Positions 23,798 through 32,189 of a DNA stretch of 34,378 nt are shown in pieces. Source of the DNA: Nocardioides sp. Lineage in GTDB: Bacteria > Actinomycetota > Actinomycetes > Propionibacteriales > Nocardioidaceae. Each line of letters opens with the position of its first letter. Position 1 is the first letter of the stretch. Location of the stretch: positions 1 to 34,378 of the forward strand of contig NZ_JAOPWY010000054.1 of the NCBI RefSeq assembly GCF_025965415.1, given 5' to 3'. Under the pieces are notes generated by a model that was given only the letters and a program-made list of their open reading frames with translations, had not been told where the DNA came from and made no database searches. Made by a program: the position numbers and the translations under genes.

Positions 23798-24789
23798 AGC
23801 CCTTCGCCTACGACCGGCCGTCCACCGTCGAGGAGGCGCTGGCCCTGGTCGAGGGCGGCGGCACCTTCCTCGCCGGGGGCACCAACCTCGTCGACCACCT
23901 GCGGCTCGGGATCAGGCAGGCCGACCGCCTCGTCGACATCACCCGCCTGCCGCTCGACGCGATCTCCGAGCGCGCGGACGGCGGCCTGGTGATCGGCTCG
24001 GGCGTCCGCAACAGCGACCTGTCCGCCCACCCGCTGGTGCGCACCCGCTTCCCGTTCGTCACGCAGGCGCTGGTCGCCGGGGCGTCCGGCCAGCTGCGCA
24101 ACATGGCCACCACGGGCGGCAACCTGCTCCAGCGCACCCGCTGCGTCTACTTCCAGGACCTCACCACCCCCTGCAACAAGCGCGAGCCCGGCTCCGGCTG
24201 CTCGGCCGTCGACGGCTTCGGCCGCTACAACGCGATCCTCGGCACGTCGGAGGCCTGCGTCGCCACCCACCCGTCCGACCTGTGCGTCCCGCTGGCCGCG
24301 CTCGACGCCGAGGTCGTCGTGGTCGGACCGACCGGTGAGCGACGCATCCCGTTCGGCGACCTCCACCGGCTGCCCGGCGACCGGCCCGACCTCGACACCA
24401 CCCTCGAGCCGGACGAGCTGGTGCTCGCCGTCGAGGTCCCGCCGCTCGACTTCGCCGTCCGCTCGCGCTACCGCAAGGTCCGCGAGCGGGCGTCGTACGC
24501 CTTCGCGCTGGTGTCGGTGGCCGCCGCCCTCGACGCGCGCGACGGCGTGGTGCACGACGTACGCCTGGCGCTGGGCGGGGTCTCCCACCGACCGCACCGG
24601 GCGCGGGTCGCCGAGGAGGCGCTGCGCGGACAGCCCGCCTCGCCCGAGCAGTTCCGCACCGCGATCGAGGCCGAGCTCGACGCCGCGAGCCCGGGGGAGG
24701 GCAACGCCTTCAAGGTCCCGCTCGTGCGCAACACCGTCGTCGACGTGCTGACCGGGCTCGCCGGGTCGTCCGAGGGGAGCGCGGCATGA
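23794..24789 (+). CDS. Molybdenum aldehyde oxidoreductase, FAD subunit with extra Fe-S loop (PaoB type)
   Basis: FAD-binding subunit of 331 residues with the CO-dehydrogenase-flavoprotein fold. FLAGGTNLVDHLRLG and MATTGGNLLQRTRC form the FAD pocket. Immediately after comes a Cys-rich loop, YFQDLTTPCNKREPGSGC, then EACVATHPSDLC, the same arrangement as the additional 4Fe-4S cluster insert of E. coli PaoB. This places the enzyme in the PaoABC group rather than with standard CoxM/XdhB proteins. The C-terminal CODH flavoprotein domain includes KVRERASYAFALVSVAAAL. ATG 23794 overlaps the 2Fe-2S gene stop, and the stop overlaps the next start by 4 bases, so the three subunits are made at matched levels. 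Confidence 0.92.
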   Translation: MKPFAYDRPSTVEEALALVEGGGTFLAGGTNLVDHLRLGIRQADRLVDITRLPLDAISERADGGLVIGSGVRNSDLSAHPLVRTRFPFVTQALVAGASGQLRNMATTGGNLLQRTRCVYFQDLTTPCNKREPGSGCSAVDGFGRYNAILGTSEACVATHPSDLCVPLAALDAEVVVVGPTGERRIPFGDLHRLPGDRPDLDTTLEPDELVLAVEVPPLDFAVRSRYRKVRERASYAFALVSVAAALDARDGVVHDVRLALGGVSHRPHRARVAEEALRGQPASPEQFRTAIEAELDAASPGEGNAFKVPLVRNTVVDVLTGLAGSSEGSAA

Positions 24790-26930
24790 CCACGCTCGAA
24801 CCCAGGACCCTCGAGCCGGAGGCCACCGCTGCGGAGGCGCCGGTCGTCGCCGGGAACGACCGGATGCGCGTCGACGCCCCCGCCAAGGTCACCGGCACCG
24901 CGCCCTACGCCTACGAGCAGCCCGTCGAGGATCCGGCCCACCTGTTCCCGATCGTCTCCACGATCGCGCGCGGACGCATCACGGACATCGACGACGCGGC
25001 GGCCCGCGAGCTGCCGGGCGTGCGCCTCGTGCTCACCCATGCCAACGCCCCCAGGATCCGGGTGCACACCGACGCGGCCCTGGTGATCCTCCAGTCGAGC
25101 GAGGTCCACCACCGCGGCGAGATCGCCGGCGCCGTCGTCGCCGACTCGCCCCAGGTGGCCCGCGAGGCCGCCGGCCTCGTGCGGGTGACGTACGACGAGC
25201 AGCCGGCCGAGCTCGGCTTCGCGATCGACGACCCGAGGGCCACCGAGCCCCGTCGGGTCAACGCCTTCAAGCACGGCTCCTACGAGCGCGGCGACGCCGA
25301 CGCCTGCCTGGCCCGCGGCACGCTGGTCGAGGCCGACTACAGCCTGCCGATGGAGTTCCACTCGCCGATCGAGCCCCACGCGGTCACCGCGATCTGGCAC
25401 GACGCCTCCGCCCTGGACCCGCGCGCCACCCGGCTCACGCTGTACGACACCAACCAGGGCACCGGGGGCCACGCACTCCTGCTCGCGCCGGCGCTCGGCC
25501 TGCTGCCCGGGCAGCTCGAGGTCGTCTCGCCCTACGTCGGCGGCTCGTTCGGCACCAAGGGCTGGCCGCACCCCCACCTGGTGCTGGTCGCGATGGCGGC
25601 GAAGCTGCTCGGCGGGCGGCCGGTGAAGTATGCGATGACCCGCCAGCAGATGTTCCGCACGGTCGGCCACCGACCCGCGAGCAAGCAGCGGATCCGGCTG
25701 TCCGTCGAGGCGGACGGCCGACTCCTCGCCCTCGACCACCAGAGCTGGGCGCCCACCGCGCGGCTCAAGTCCTACGTCGACCAGACCGTGTCGGCGACGC
25801 GCATGATGTACGACGTCGCGGACCTCCGCACCGTCCACCACGCGGTCGTCCAGGACGCGGCCCCGGGGAGCTTCATGCGCGCACCCGGGGAGTTCACCGG
25901 CATGTTCGCGCTGGAGACCGCCCTCGACGAGGCCGCCCACGCGGTCGGCGTCGACCCCATCGAGCTGCGGCTGCGCAACGAGCCCGGTAAGGACCCCGAG
26001 AACGGCAAGCCGTGGAGCACCCGCAACCTCGTCGCCTGCCTGCGCGAGGGCGCCGAGCAGTTCGGCTGGTCGCAGCGCCGGCCCGTCGGGACGCAGCGCG
26101 ACGGGGAGTGGCTCGTCGGCCTCGGTGTCGCGGCCGCGACCTACCCCAACCAGTACTTCGTGCCCAGCCGGGCGGGCATCCGCTTCACCGACGGGCGCTA
26201 CACCGTCGAGCTGCAGGCCGGCGACATCGGCACCGGCGCCTGGACGATCCTGCCGCAGATCGCGGCCGACGCGCTCGACGTCCCCGTCGACCTCGTCGAC
26301 GCCGAGATCGGTCGCACCGGCCTGCCGTGGGCCATCCCCGCGGGCGGCTCGGTCGGCACCTTCACCTGGGGCGACGCGATCGTCGCGGCCGCCGCGAAGT
26401 TCCGGCGCAAGCACGGCGAGGCGCCGCCCGAGGGGGCCCACGAGACCGCGGCCGGTCGCATGCCCCGGGGATCGCGCGGCTACTCACGTCACGCCTTCGG
26501 TGCCCACTTCGTGCAGGCTCGGGTGAGCACGGTGACGGGCGAGGTGCGCGTCGACCGGATGCTCGGCGTCTTCGCGGCCGGTCGGATCATCAACCCCCGC
26601 ACCGCGCGCAGCCAGCTGATCGGCGGCATGACGATGGGGCTCTCCGCGGCGCTGCACGAGGAGGCGCACCTCGACGAGCGCTTCGGGCACGTGGTCAACG
26701 GCGACCTCGCCGGCTACCACGTCGCGGCGCACGCCGACGTCGGCGACCTCGAGGCGATCTGCCTCGAGGAGCACGACCCGTGGTTCGGCGCGACCGGGGC
26801 CAAGGGCATCGGCGAGCTCGGCGTCGTCGGTGTGCCGGCGGCCATCGGCAACGCCCTCTTCAACGCCAGCGGCGTCCGGCTCCGGGACCTGCCGTTCACC
26901 CCGGACCGGCTGTTCGCCGCTTGGGGCTAG
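24786..26930 (+). CDS. Molybdenum aldehyde oxidoreductase, Mo-cofactor subunit (PaoC type)
   Basis: Catalytic subunit of 714 residues that oxidises aldehydes to acids at a molybdopterin cytosine dinucleotide site. The N-terminal a/b hammerhead domain starts DRMRVDAPAKVTGTAPYAYE. The cofactor-binding domain has YDTNQGTGGHALLL, SPYVGGSFGTKGW, and SFMRAPGEFTGMFALE. Near the C-terminus is GATGAKGIGELGVVG, whose Glu matches the base catalyst conserved in the xanthine oxidase family. Length and motifs match YagR/PaoC. No PaoD/XdhC-type chaperone gene follows, although family members need one to insert the sulfurated cofactor, so it must be encoded elsewhere. The stop shares CTAG with the opposing fbiC stop. 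The natural substrate is unknown; aromatic aldehydes are typical of PaoABC. Confidence 0.92.
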   Translation: MTTLEPRTLEPEATAAEAPVVAGNDRMRVDAPAKVTGTAPYAYEQPVEDPAHLFPIVSTIARGRITDIDDAAARELPGVRLVLTHANAPRIRVHTDAALVILQSSEVHHRGEIAGAVVADSPQVAREAAGLVRVTYDEQPAELGFAIDDPRATEPRRVNAFKHGSYERGDADACLARGTLVEADYSLPMEFHSPIEPHAVTAIWHDASALDPRATRLTLYDTNQGTGGHALLLAPALGLLPGQLEVVSPYVGGSFGTKGWPHPHLVLVAMAAKLLGGRPVKYAMTRQQMFRTVGHRPASKQRIRLSVEADGRLLALDHQSWAPTARLKSYVDQTVSATRMMYDVADLRTVHHAVVQDAAPGSFMRAPGEFTGMFALETALDEAAHAVGVDPIELRLRNEPGKDPENGKPWSTRNLVACLREGAEQFGWSQRRPVGTQRDGEWLVGLGVAAATYPNQYFVPSRAGIRFTDGRYTVELQAGDIGTGAWTILPQIAADALDVPVDLVDAEIGRTGLPWAIPAGGSVGTFTWGDAIVAAAAKFRRKHGEAPPEGAHETAAGRMPRGSRGYSRHAFGAHFVQARVSTVTGEVRVDRMLGVFAAGRIINPRTARSQLIGGMTMGLSAALHEEAHLDERFGHVVNGDLAGYHVAAHADVGDLEAICLEEHDPWFGATGAKGIGELGVVGVPAAIGNALFNASGVRLRDLPFTPDRLFAAWG

Positions 26931-29287
26931 CCGACCGCCCCGGCCGGCACGGGCGCGACCTGTCCGTAGAGGGTGGTGCGCTGGCGCAGGGGACGGCCGG
27001 CCTCGCGGGCGATGTCGGCGAGGTCATGGGGGGTCAGGCCCTGGCCGTGGCTGGCACCGGCGGCGCGGCTGATGTTCTCGTCCATCAGCGTGCCGCCGAG
27101 GTCGTCGACGCCCGCGGCCAGGAGCTGCTGCGCGCCGACCCGGCCGAGCTTCACCCACGACGCCTGCACGTGGTCGATGTCGTCGGCGTAGGCGATGCGC
27201 GCGATCGCGTGGACCAGCACCGTCTCGCGCCAGGTGGGGCCGCGGCGGGCACCGCGCTTGAGGTAGATCGGCGCCGCCATGTGCACGAAGGGCAGGCCGA
27301 CGAACTCGGTGAAGCCGCCGGTCTCGCGCTGCAGCTCCCGGGTGCGCAGCAGGTGGGTGACCCAGTGCCGCGGCCGCTCGACCGAGCCGAACATCATCGT
27401 CACGTTGCTCCGCAGGCCGACGGAGTGGGCCACGCGGTGCACCTCCAGCCACTCCTCGGTCGTGACCTTGTCGGGGCACAGCACCGCCCGGACCTCGTCG
27501 TCGAGGATCTCCGCCGCCGTCCCGGGCAGCGAGCGCAGTCCCGCCGCCTTGAGCCGCCGCAGGTAGCTGTCGAGGGGCTCGTCGAGACGGCGCGAGCCCT
27601 CCAGCACCTCCAGCGCGGTGAAGCCGTGGATGTGCATGTCGGGGACCCGGTCGTGGACGGCCTGCGCCACCTCGACGTAGAAGTTGCCGTCGAAGCTCGG
27701 GTGGATCCCGCCCTGCAGGCAGACCTCGGTGGCACCGAGCGCGGCGGCCTCCTCGCTGCGGTCGGCGATGTCCTCCAGGGTGAGCAGGTAGGGGGCCCCG
27801 CGCAGGTTGAGCGACAGGGGGCCCTTGGAGAAGCCGCAGAAGGTGCACTTGTAGGTGCACACGTTGGTGTAGTTGATGTTGCGGTTGACCACGAAGGTGA
27901 CCTCGTCGCCCACCACGCGCCGCCGGACCTCGTCTGCGACGGCCGCGACCGCGCTGACCTCGCGGCCCCGGGCGGCGAACAGGGCCTCGAGCTCCTCGGC
28001 GCCCGGGTCCTGACCCAGGCGTACGCCGTCGAGCACCTCCCGCACCCGTCCCGACACCTGCTCCGCCGAGGCGCGGAGGGGGACGGGGTCGACGCCCGAG
28101 CCGGAGAACCAGGCGGTGGAGCGCCTGCCGATCTGCACGACCTCGGCGCCGGTGCCGACGTTGGCGGCGTCCTGGTGGCGCTCGGGCCACAGCGCGCCAG
28201 GGTCGTCGCGACCCAGCAGGTCGGCGTCGGCGCGGTCGAGGACCGGGAACCGTACGGCCGGGTCGAGCCACCGCACGGGGTCGGCGGCGAACTCGGGATA
28301 GATGGTCAGCCGGGGTGCCAGCTCGTGGCCGGCCGCCTCGGTGGCCGCGCGCAGCAGGTCGAGGGAGGGCCAGGGCCGCTCGGGGTTGACGTGGTCGGCC
28401 GTGATCGGCGAGACGCCGCCCCAGTCGTCGATGCCCGCCCCCAGGAGGCCGGCCAGCTCGCCGGGCTCGGAGAGGTTGGGCGGCGCCTGCAGGTGGACGT
28501 CGTCGGGCAGGACCAGGCGGGCGAGGGCGATGGCCCGGAGGTGCTCCTCGTGCGAGGCCGGCGTCGCGTCGCGCATCGCCGTGCCGGGCTTGGGCAGGAA
28601 GTTCTGGACGATCACCTCCTGGACGTGTCCGTGCGTGCGGTGGGACTCCGCGATGGCCTCCAGGGCCTCGACGCGGTCGGCCTCGGCCTCGCCGATGCCG
28701 ACGAGGATGCCGGTGGTGAAGGGGATGCCGAGGCGGCCGGCGGCGTCGAGGGTGAAGAGCCGCCGCGCCGGCTCCTTGTCGGGCGCACCGCGGTGCGCGG
28801 CCAGGTCGGGGCGCAGGCTCTCGATCATCATCCCCTGCGAGGCGGCCGACGAGCGGAGGGTGGCGAGCTCGACGCGGCCGAGGGCGCCGGCGTTGGCGTG
28901 CGGCAGCAGGCCGGTCTCGGCGAGCACCAGGGCGGCCACCTCCACGAGGTAGTCGACCGTGGAGGCGTGGCCGCGCGCGGCCAGCCACTCGGCGGCGGCG
29001 GGGTAGCGGGCCTCGGGCGCCTCACCCAGCGTGAAGAGGGCCTCGTGGCACCCGGCGGCCGCCCCCTGCTCAGCGATCGCGAGCACCTCGCCCGGCTCGA
29101 GGTAGGGCGAGGTCGCGGTCCGCGGTGACTCCGCGAAGGTGCAGTAGCCGCAGCGGTCGCGGCACAGCTTGGTGAGCGGGATGAAGACCTTGGGGGAGTA
29201 GGTCACGCGTGTCCCGAAGAGCGTGTCGCGCCGGTGGGCGGCGCGACTCAGGAGCTCGGCGGTGGCGAGCTCGGTCAGCGGAGTCAT
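26927..29287 (-). CDS. fbiC: Fo synthase FbiC (fused CofG/CofH)
   Basis: Bifunctional radical-SAM enzyme that makes Fo, the deazaflavin chromophore of coenzyme F420, from tyrosine and 5-amino-6-ribitylamino-uracil. It has 786 residues. The CofG half carries KLCRDRCGYCTF at about 41-52, and the CofH half has VCTYKCTFCGF near residue 475, each a CxxxCxxC cluster motif. Other CofH features are ATEVCLQGGIHPSF, MHIHGFTALEV and LDDEVRAVLCPDK-like DEVRAVLCPDK. Fusion of the two halves is typical of actinobacteria. It is somewhat shorter than mycobacterial FbiC at the N-terminus. There is no ribosome site before ATG 29287, so translation may be leaderless. It converges on the PaoC gene and diverges from a response-regulator gene. 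Confidence 0.96.
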   Translation of the reverse strand: MTPLTELATAELLSRAAHRRDTLFGTRVTYSPKVFIPLTKLCRDRCGYCTFAESPRTATSPYLEPGEVLAIAEQGAAAGCHEALFTLGEAPEARYPAAAEWLAARGHASTVDYLVEVAALVLAETGLLPHANAGALGRVELATLRSSAASQGMMIESLRPDLAAHRGAPDKEPARRLFTLDAAGRLGIPFTTGILVGIGEAEADRVEALEAIAESHRTHGHVQEVIVQNFLPKPGTAMRDATPASHEEHLRAIALARLVLPDDVHLQAPPNLSEPGELAGLLGAGIDDWGGVSPITADHVNPERPWPSLDLLRAATEAAGHELAPRLTIYPEFAADPVRWLDPAVRFPVLDRADADLLGRDDPGALWPERHQDAANVGTGAEVVQIGRRSTAWFSGSGVDPVPLRASAEQVSGRVREVLDGVRLGQDPGAEELEALFAARGREVSAVAAVADEVRRRVVGDEVTFVVNRNINYTNVCTYKCTFCGFSKGPLSLNLRGAPYLLTLEDIADRSEEAAALGATEVCLQGGIHPSFDGNFYVEVAQAVHDRVPDMHIHGFTALEVLEGSRRLDEPLDSYLRRLKAAGLRSLPGTAAEILDDEVRAVLCPDKVTTEEWLEVHRVAHSVGLRSNVTMMFGSVERPRHWVTHLLRTRELQRETGGFTEFVGLPFVHMAAPIYLKRGARRGPTWRETVLVHAIARIAYADDIDHVQASWVKLGRVGAQQLLAAGVDDLGGTLMDENISRAAGASHGQGLTPHDLADIAREAGRPLRQRTTLYGQVAPVPAGAVG

Positions 29288-29441
29288 GCGGTCATCGTGG
29301 TGCGTGGCCGGGGGTCATGGGGTCAGTGTGTGGTCGGTGTCTCATTCCGCGGCCAACAGATTGTCAACGCGGCCACAACGGTCGGCCACGGATGGCTCCG
29401 GGCCAGTGACCCGCGGCGCCCGTGTGTGGTAGCCATCACCC
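29288..29441. promoter_or_regulatory. Divergent promoter region of fbiC and the response regulator
   Basis: A 154-bp gap with TTGTCAAC at about 29359-29366. Neither flanking gene has a ribosome-binding site. TAGCCAT ends a few bases before ATG 29442 and is compatible with a leaderless start of the regulator gene. Individual promoters are not resolved. Confidence 0.35.
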
Positions 29442-30176
29442 ATGAGCCACACCCGGGCGGAGCGCGTCGTCGACGCCAAGGCCCCGGTGGTGCTCGTCGT
29501 GGACGACGACGCGGCGATCCGCACCGTGGTCCGGTGGCAGCTCGACGACGCCGGGTTCCGCGTGGTCGAGGCCGACGACGGACCGTCGGCGCTGCGGCGG
29601 ATCCGCGACGACCACCCCACGCTGGTCGTCCTCGACCTGTCGCTCCCGGGCCTCGGCGGGCTCGACGTGCTGCGCTCGGTCCGGGGCGGTCACACGGGGC
29701 GCTCGGACACGCCGATCATCGTCCTGTCGGGGCGCAACGGCGAGACCGACCGCATCGTCGGCCTCGACCTCGGGGCCGACGACTACCTGGTCAAGCCGTT
29801 CTCGCCCGGTGAGCTGGCGGCTCGCATCCGGTCGGTCCTGCGCCGCAGCTCCCCGGAGCTCGCCGACGAGGCCGTGCTGGTCGGGTCGCTCCGCATCGAG
29901 CCGGCCAGCCGCCGGGTCCTGCTCGACCAGACCGACATCGAGCTCACGCCCAAGGAGTTCGACCTGCTCGCCTTCCTCGCGACCCACCCCCGTCACGTCT
30001 TCACCCGCAGCCAGCTCCTCGACCGGGTCTGGAACTCCTCGTCCGAGTGGCTGGGCGAGGCGACCGTCACCGAGCACGTCCACCGGCTGCGGCTCAAGCT
30101 CGAGGCCGACCCCTCCAGCCCGCAGCTGCTGCGGACCGTGCGCGGCGTGGGCTACCAGCTGGTGGACGACGCATGA
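29442..30176 (+). CDS. OmpR-type DNA-binding response regulator
   Basis: Two-component response regulator of 244 residues. The receiver domain (about 15-130) has the acidic pair in VLVVDDDAA, the phosphoacceptor Asp65 in VVLDLSLPG, the switch Ser in PIIVLSGRNG and the conserved Lys in DDYLVKPFSPGEL. The C-terminal winged-helix domain shows ELTPKEFDLLAFLATHP, and VTEHVHRLRLKLE followed by RGVGYQL, the standard OmpR/PhoB effector signature. It overlaps the histidine kinase gene by ATGA, so the two form a cognate pair. The target genes are unknown; its position between fbiC and fbiD makes F420-linked or redox genes candidates (inference). Confidence 0.95.
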   Translation: MSHTRAERVVDAKAPVVLVVDDDAAIRTVVRWQLDDAGFRVVEADDGPSALRRIRDDHPTLVVLDLSLPGLGGLDVLRSVRGGHTGRSDTPIIVLSGRNGETDRIVGLDLGADDYLVKPFSPGELAARIRSVLRRSSPELADEAVLVGSLRIEPASRRVLLDQTDIELTPKEFDLLAFLATHPRHVFTRSQLLDRVWNSSSEWLGEATVTEHVHRLRLKLEADPSSPQLLRTVRGVGYQLVDDA

Positions 30177-31522
30177 GCCAGGCGTGGCCGGTCGAGACGG
30201 AAGCCGGGCTGGGACCCGACGACGGCGACGTGCGCGACGTGCTGGACCGGCAGACCGAGGTCCTCGAGCTCATCGCGCGGGCCGTCCCGCTGCGCGAGGT
30301 GCTGACCGAGATCCTCACCTCGCTGGAGCACCTGATGGACGGCGCCCGGTGCTCGGTGCTGCTGCTCGACCGTGAGCACCGCACCCTGCACCACGGCGCC
30401 GCGCCGAGCCTGCCCGCCGACTACGTCGCCGCGATCGACGGCCTCGCCATCGGTGACGGCGCCGGGTCGTGCGGCACCGCGGCCGCCCTCAACCTGCCGG
30501 TCGTGGTGACCGACGTGATGACCGATCCGCGGTGGGCCGACTACCGAGCCGTCGCCGTCGCCGCCGGGCTGCGGAGCTGCTGGTCCACCCCGATCGACGG
30601 CCGCAACGGGCTGCCGGTCGGCACGTTCGCCGTCTACCACCCGCGTCCGCACGCCCCGACCCCGCGCGAGCAGCTGCTGGTCGACCGCTTCACCCACCTG
30701 GCCTCCGTCGCGATCGGCCACGCCCGGCTGCTGGAGGAGCGACGTGCCCGGCTCGAGGCCGAGACGGCGCGCCGCACGGCCGAGGAGCTCTCGCACGCCA
30801 AGTCCGAGCTGCTGGCGGCGGTCGGTCACGAGGCGCGTACGCCGATCCAGGCGATCGTGGGCTTCGCCGAGCTCCTCGGCACGATGGACCTCGACGAGGC
30901 GCGGCGCCGCGAGGCGCTGGACCACATCGGCGCCGCCGCCGGGCACGTCATGGACCTGCTCTCCGACGTGCTCGACCTGAGCCGCCTCGAGGCCGGCGCC
31001 CTCCCGCTCGCCCTCGAGCCGGTGGGCGTGCGCGACGTCGTGGACGGGGTGTTCGGGCTGCTCTCGTCGCGGGCCGATCAGCGCGAGTTCTCGCTGGAGC
31101 ACCACCTCGGCGACGAGGTCGTGCTCGCCGACCACCGCCGGCTCCGGCAGGTCTTCCTCAACCTGGTGACCAACGCGATCCGTCACGGCGACGTGGGTGG
31201 CCGGGTCGTGGTCAGGGCGTGCTCCGCAGAGGCCCCCGACACCCTGCTCGTGACCGTCGACGACAACGGTCCCGGCATCCCGCCCGAGCTGCTCGCCCGC
31301 ATCTTCACGCCCTTCGCGCGCGGCGCCGCCCGACCGGGACGCACGCCGACCGCCGCCGCCGACGAGGGCGCCCAGGAGGAGAGCATCGGGCTCGGGCTCG
31401 CGCTGGCCCACGGGCTGGTGGGCGCGATGGGCGGCGACCTCGAGGTCGGACGCTCCGGGCCGGCCGGCACCTCGATGCGCCTGACCCTCCCGCGCGCGGA
31501 CCCACTGCCCGGACCCGGGTGA
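30173..31522 (+). CDS. GAF-domain histidine kinase, soluble
   Basis: Sensor histidine kinase of 449 residues with no transmembrane segment, so it senses a cytoplasmic signal. A GAF domain spans about 30-185 with DGAGSCGTAAALNLPVVVTD and GLRSCWSTPI, a subgroup with two conserved Cys that could be redox- or ligand-responsive. A coiled linker rich in Arg and Glu (LLEERRARLEAETARRTAEE) leads to the HisKA domain with phosphoacceptor His219 in AVGHEARTPIQ. The ATPase domain has the N box FLNLVTNAIRHGD, G1 VDDNGPGIP and G2 GLGLALAHGLV. The start ATG overlaps the regulator stop. It pairs with the preceding response regulator. The signal is unknown. Confidence 0.94.
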   Translation: MSQAWPVETEAGLGPDDGDVRDVLDRQTEVLELIARAVPLREVLTEILTSLEHLMDGARCSVLLLDREHRTLHHGAAPSLPADYVAAIDGLAIGDGAGSCGTAAALNLPVVVTDVMTDPRWADYRAVAVAAGLRSCWSTPIDGRNGLPVGTFAVYHPRPHAPTPREQLLVDRFTHLASVAIGHARLLEERRARLEAETARRTAEELSHAKSELLAAVGHEARTPIQAIVGFAELLGTMDLDEARRREALDHIGAAAGHVMDLLSDVLDLSRLEAGALPLALEPVGVRDVVDGVFGLLSSRADQREFSLEHHLGDEVVLADHRRLRQVFLNLVTNAIRHGDVGGRVVVRACSAEAPDTLLVTVDDNGPGIPPELLARIFTPFARGAARPGRTPTAAADEGAQEESIGLGLALAHGLVGAMGGDLEVGRSGPAGTSMRLTLPRADPLPGPG

Positions 31523-31525
31523 GAC

Positions 31526-32173
31526 GTGGAGCCGAGCTTCCCGGTGACGGCCGTGGTGCCCGTCAAGCCGCTCGCGCTGGCGAAGTCCCGCCTGGCGCTG
31601 CCGCCCGACCAGCGGCAGGCGCTGGCCCTGGCCTTCGCGCTCGACACCGTCGTCGCGCTCGCCGCGACGTCGTACGTCGTGGGGGTGCTGGTCGTGACCT
31701 CGGACAGGACCGTCGCGGACCGCGTCGCGAGGCTGGGAGCGCGCGTGACCGACGACCGCGGCACCGGCATCGGGCCGGCGGTGCGCGAGGGGATCCGCGT
31801 GGCCGGCTCGTGGCACCGCGACAGCGGGGTGGCGGTGGCGCCCGCCGACCTGCCCTGCCTGTCGCCGAGCGACGTCACCGACGTCCTGGTCGGGGCGGGC
31901 ACCGGCGGGCGCGGCGCGTTCGTCCCGGACCTGGCCGGCACGGGGACGACGTTCGTGGTCCAGGAGTGCGGCCTTCCCGCGGTCACCCGCTACGGGCCGG
32001 ACTCCGCGGCCCGGCACCGCGCGCTGGGACTGCGAGCCCTCGACGGAGCCCCGGCCGGCGCACGTCACGACGTCGACACGCTGGCGGACCTCCGCGCCGC
32101 CCTCGCCCGGGGCGCCGGCCCCCACACCCGGGCAGCGGCGGCAGCCGCAGAGCTCGACGTCCCGGTGCACTGA
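31526..32173 (+). CDS. fbiD: Phosphoenolpyruvate (2-phospholactate) guanylyltransferase
   Basis: CofC/FbiD family nucleotidyltransferase of 215 residues. It joins GMP from GTP to phosphoenolpyruvate or 2-phospholactate, giving the activated side-chain precursor that FbiA attaches to Fo in F420 synthesis. In actinobacteria phosphoenolpyruvate is the known substrate. The N-terminal nucleotide-binding motif is VVPVKPLALAKSRLAL, then VVTSDRTVADRVARLG, VAVAPADLPCLSP, and the C-terminal HDVDTLADLRAAL. GTG 31526 starts 3 bases after the kinase stop, implying cotranscription with the two-component genes. fbiA and fbiB are not in the window. It converges on an amino-acid permease with a 12-bp gap. Confidence 0.92.
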   Translation: MEPSFPVTAVVPVKPLALAKSRLALPPDQRQALALAFALDTVVALAATSYVVGVLVVTSDRTVADRVARLGARVTDDRGTGIGPAVREGIRVAGSWHRDSGVAVAPADLPCLSPSDVTDVLVGAGTGGRGAFVPDLAGTGTTFVVQECGLPAVTRYGPDSAARHRALGLRALDGAPAGARHDVDTLADLRAALARGAGPHTRAAAAAAELDVPVH

Positions 32174-32189
32174 GCGGGACGCGGCTCAG
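32170..32189. terminator. Shared hairpin between fbiD and the permease gene
   Basis: CTGAGC (32170-32175) pairs with GCTCAG (32184-32189) around an 8-base loop. Each arm contains the stop codon of one of the two converging genes. The stem is short and there is no T-run, so terminator strength is doubtful. Confidence 0.4.

Noticed and set aside
24468..26441. 657-codon minus-strand frame opposite the molybdenum subunit gene
   Set aside because: Antisense shadow with no start signal or domain.
26012..29128. 1038-codon plus-strand frame opposite fbiC
   Set aside because: Starts inside the molybdenum subunit gene and continues antisense to both radical-SAM motifs of fbiC; composition is not protein-like.
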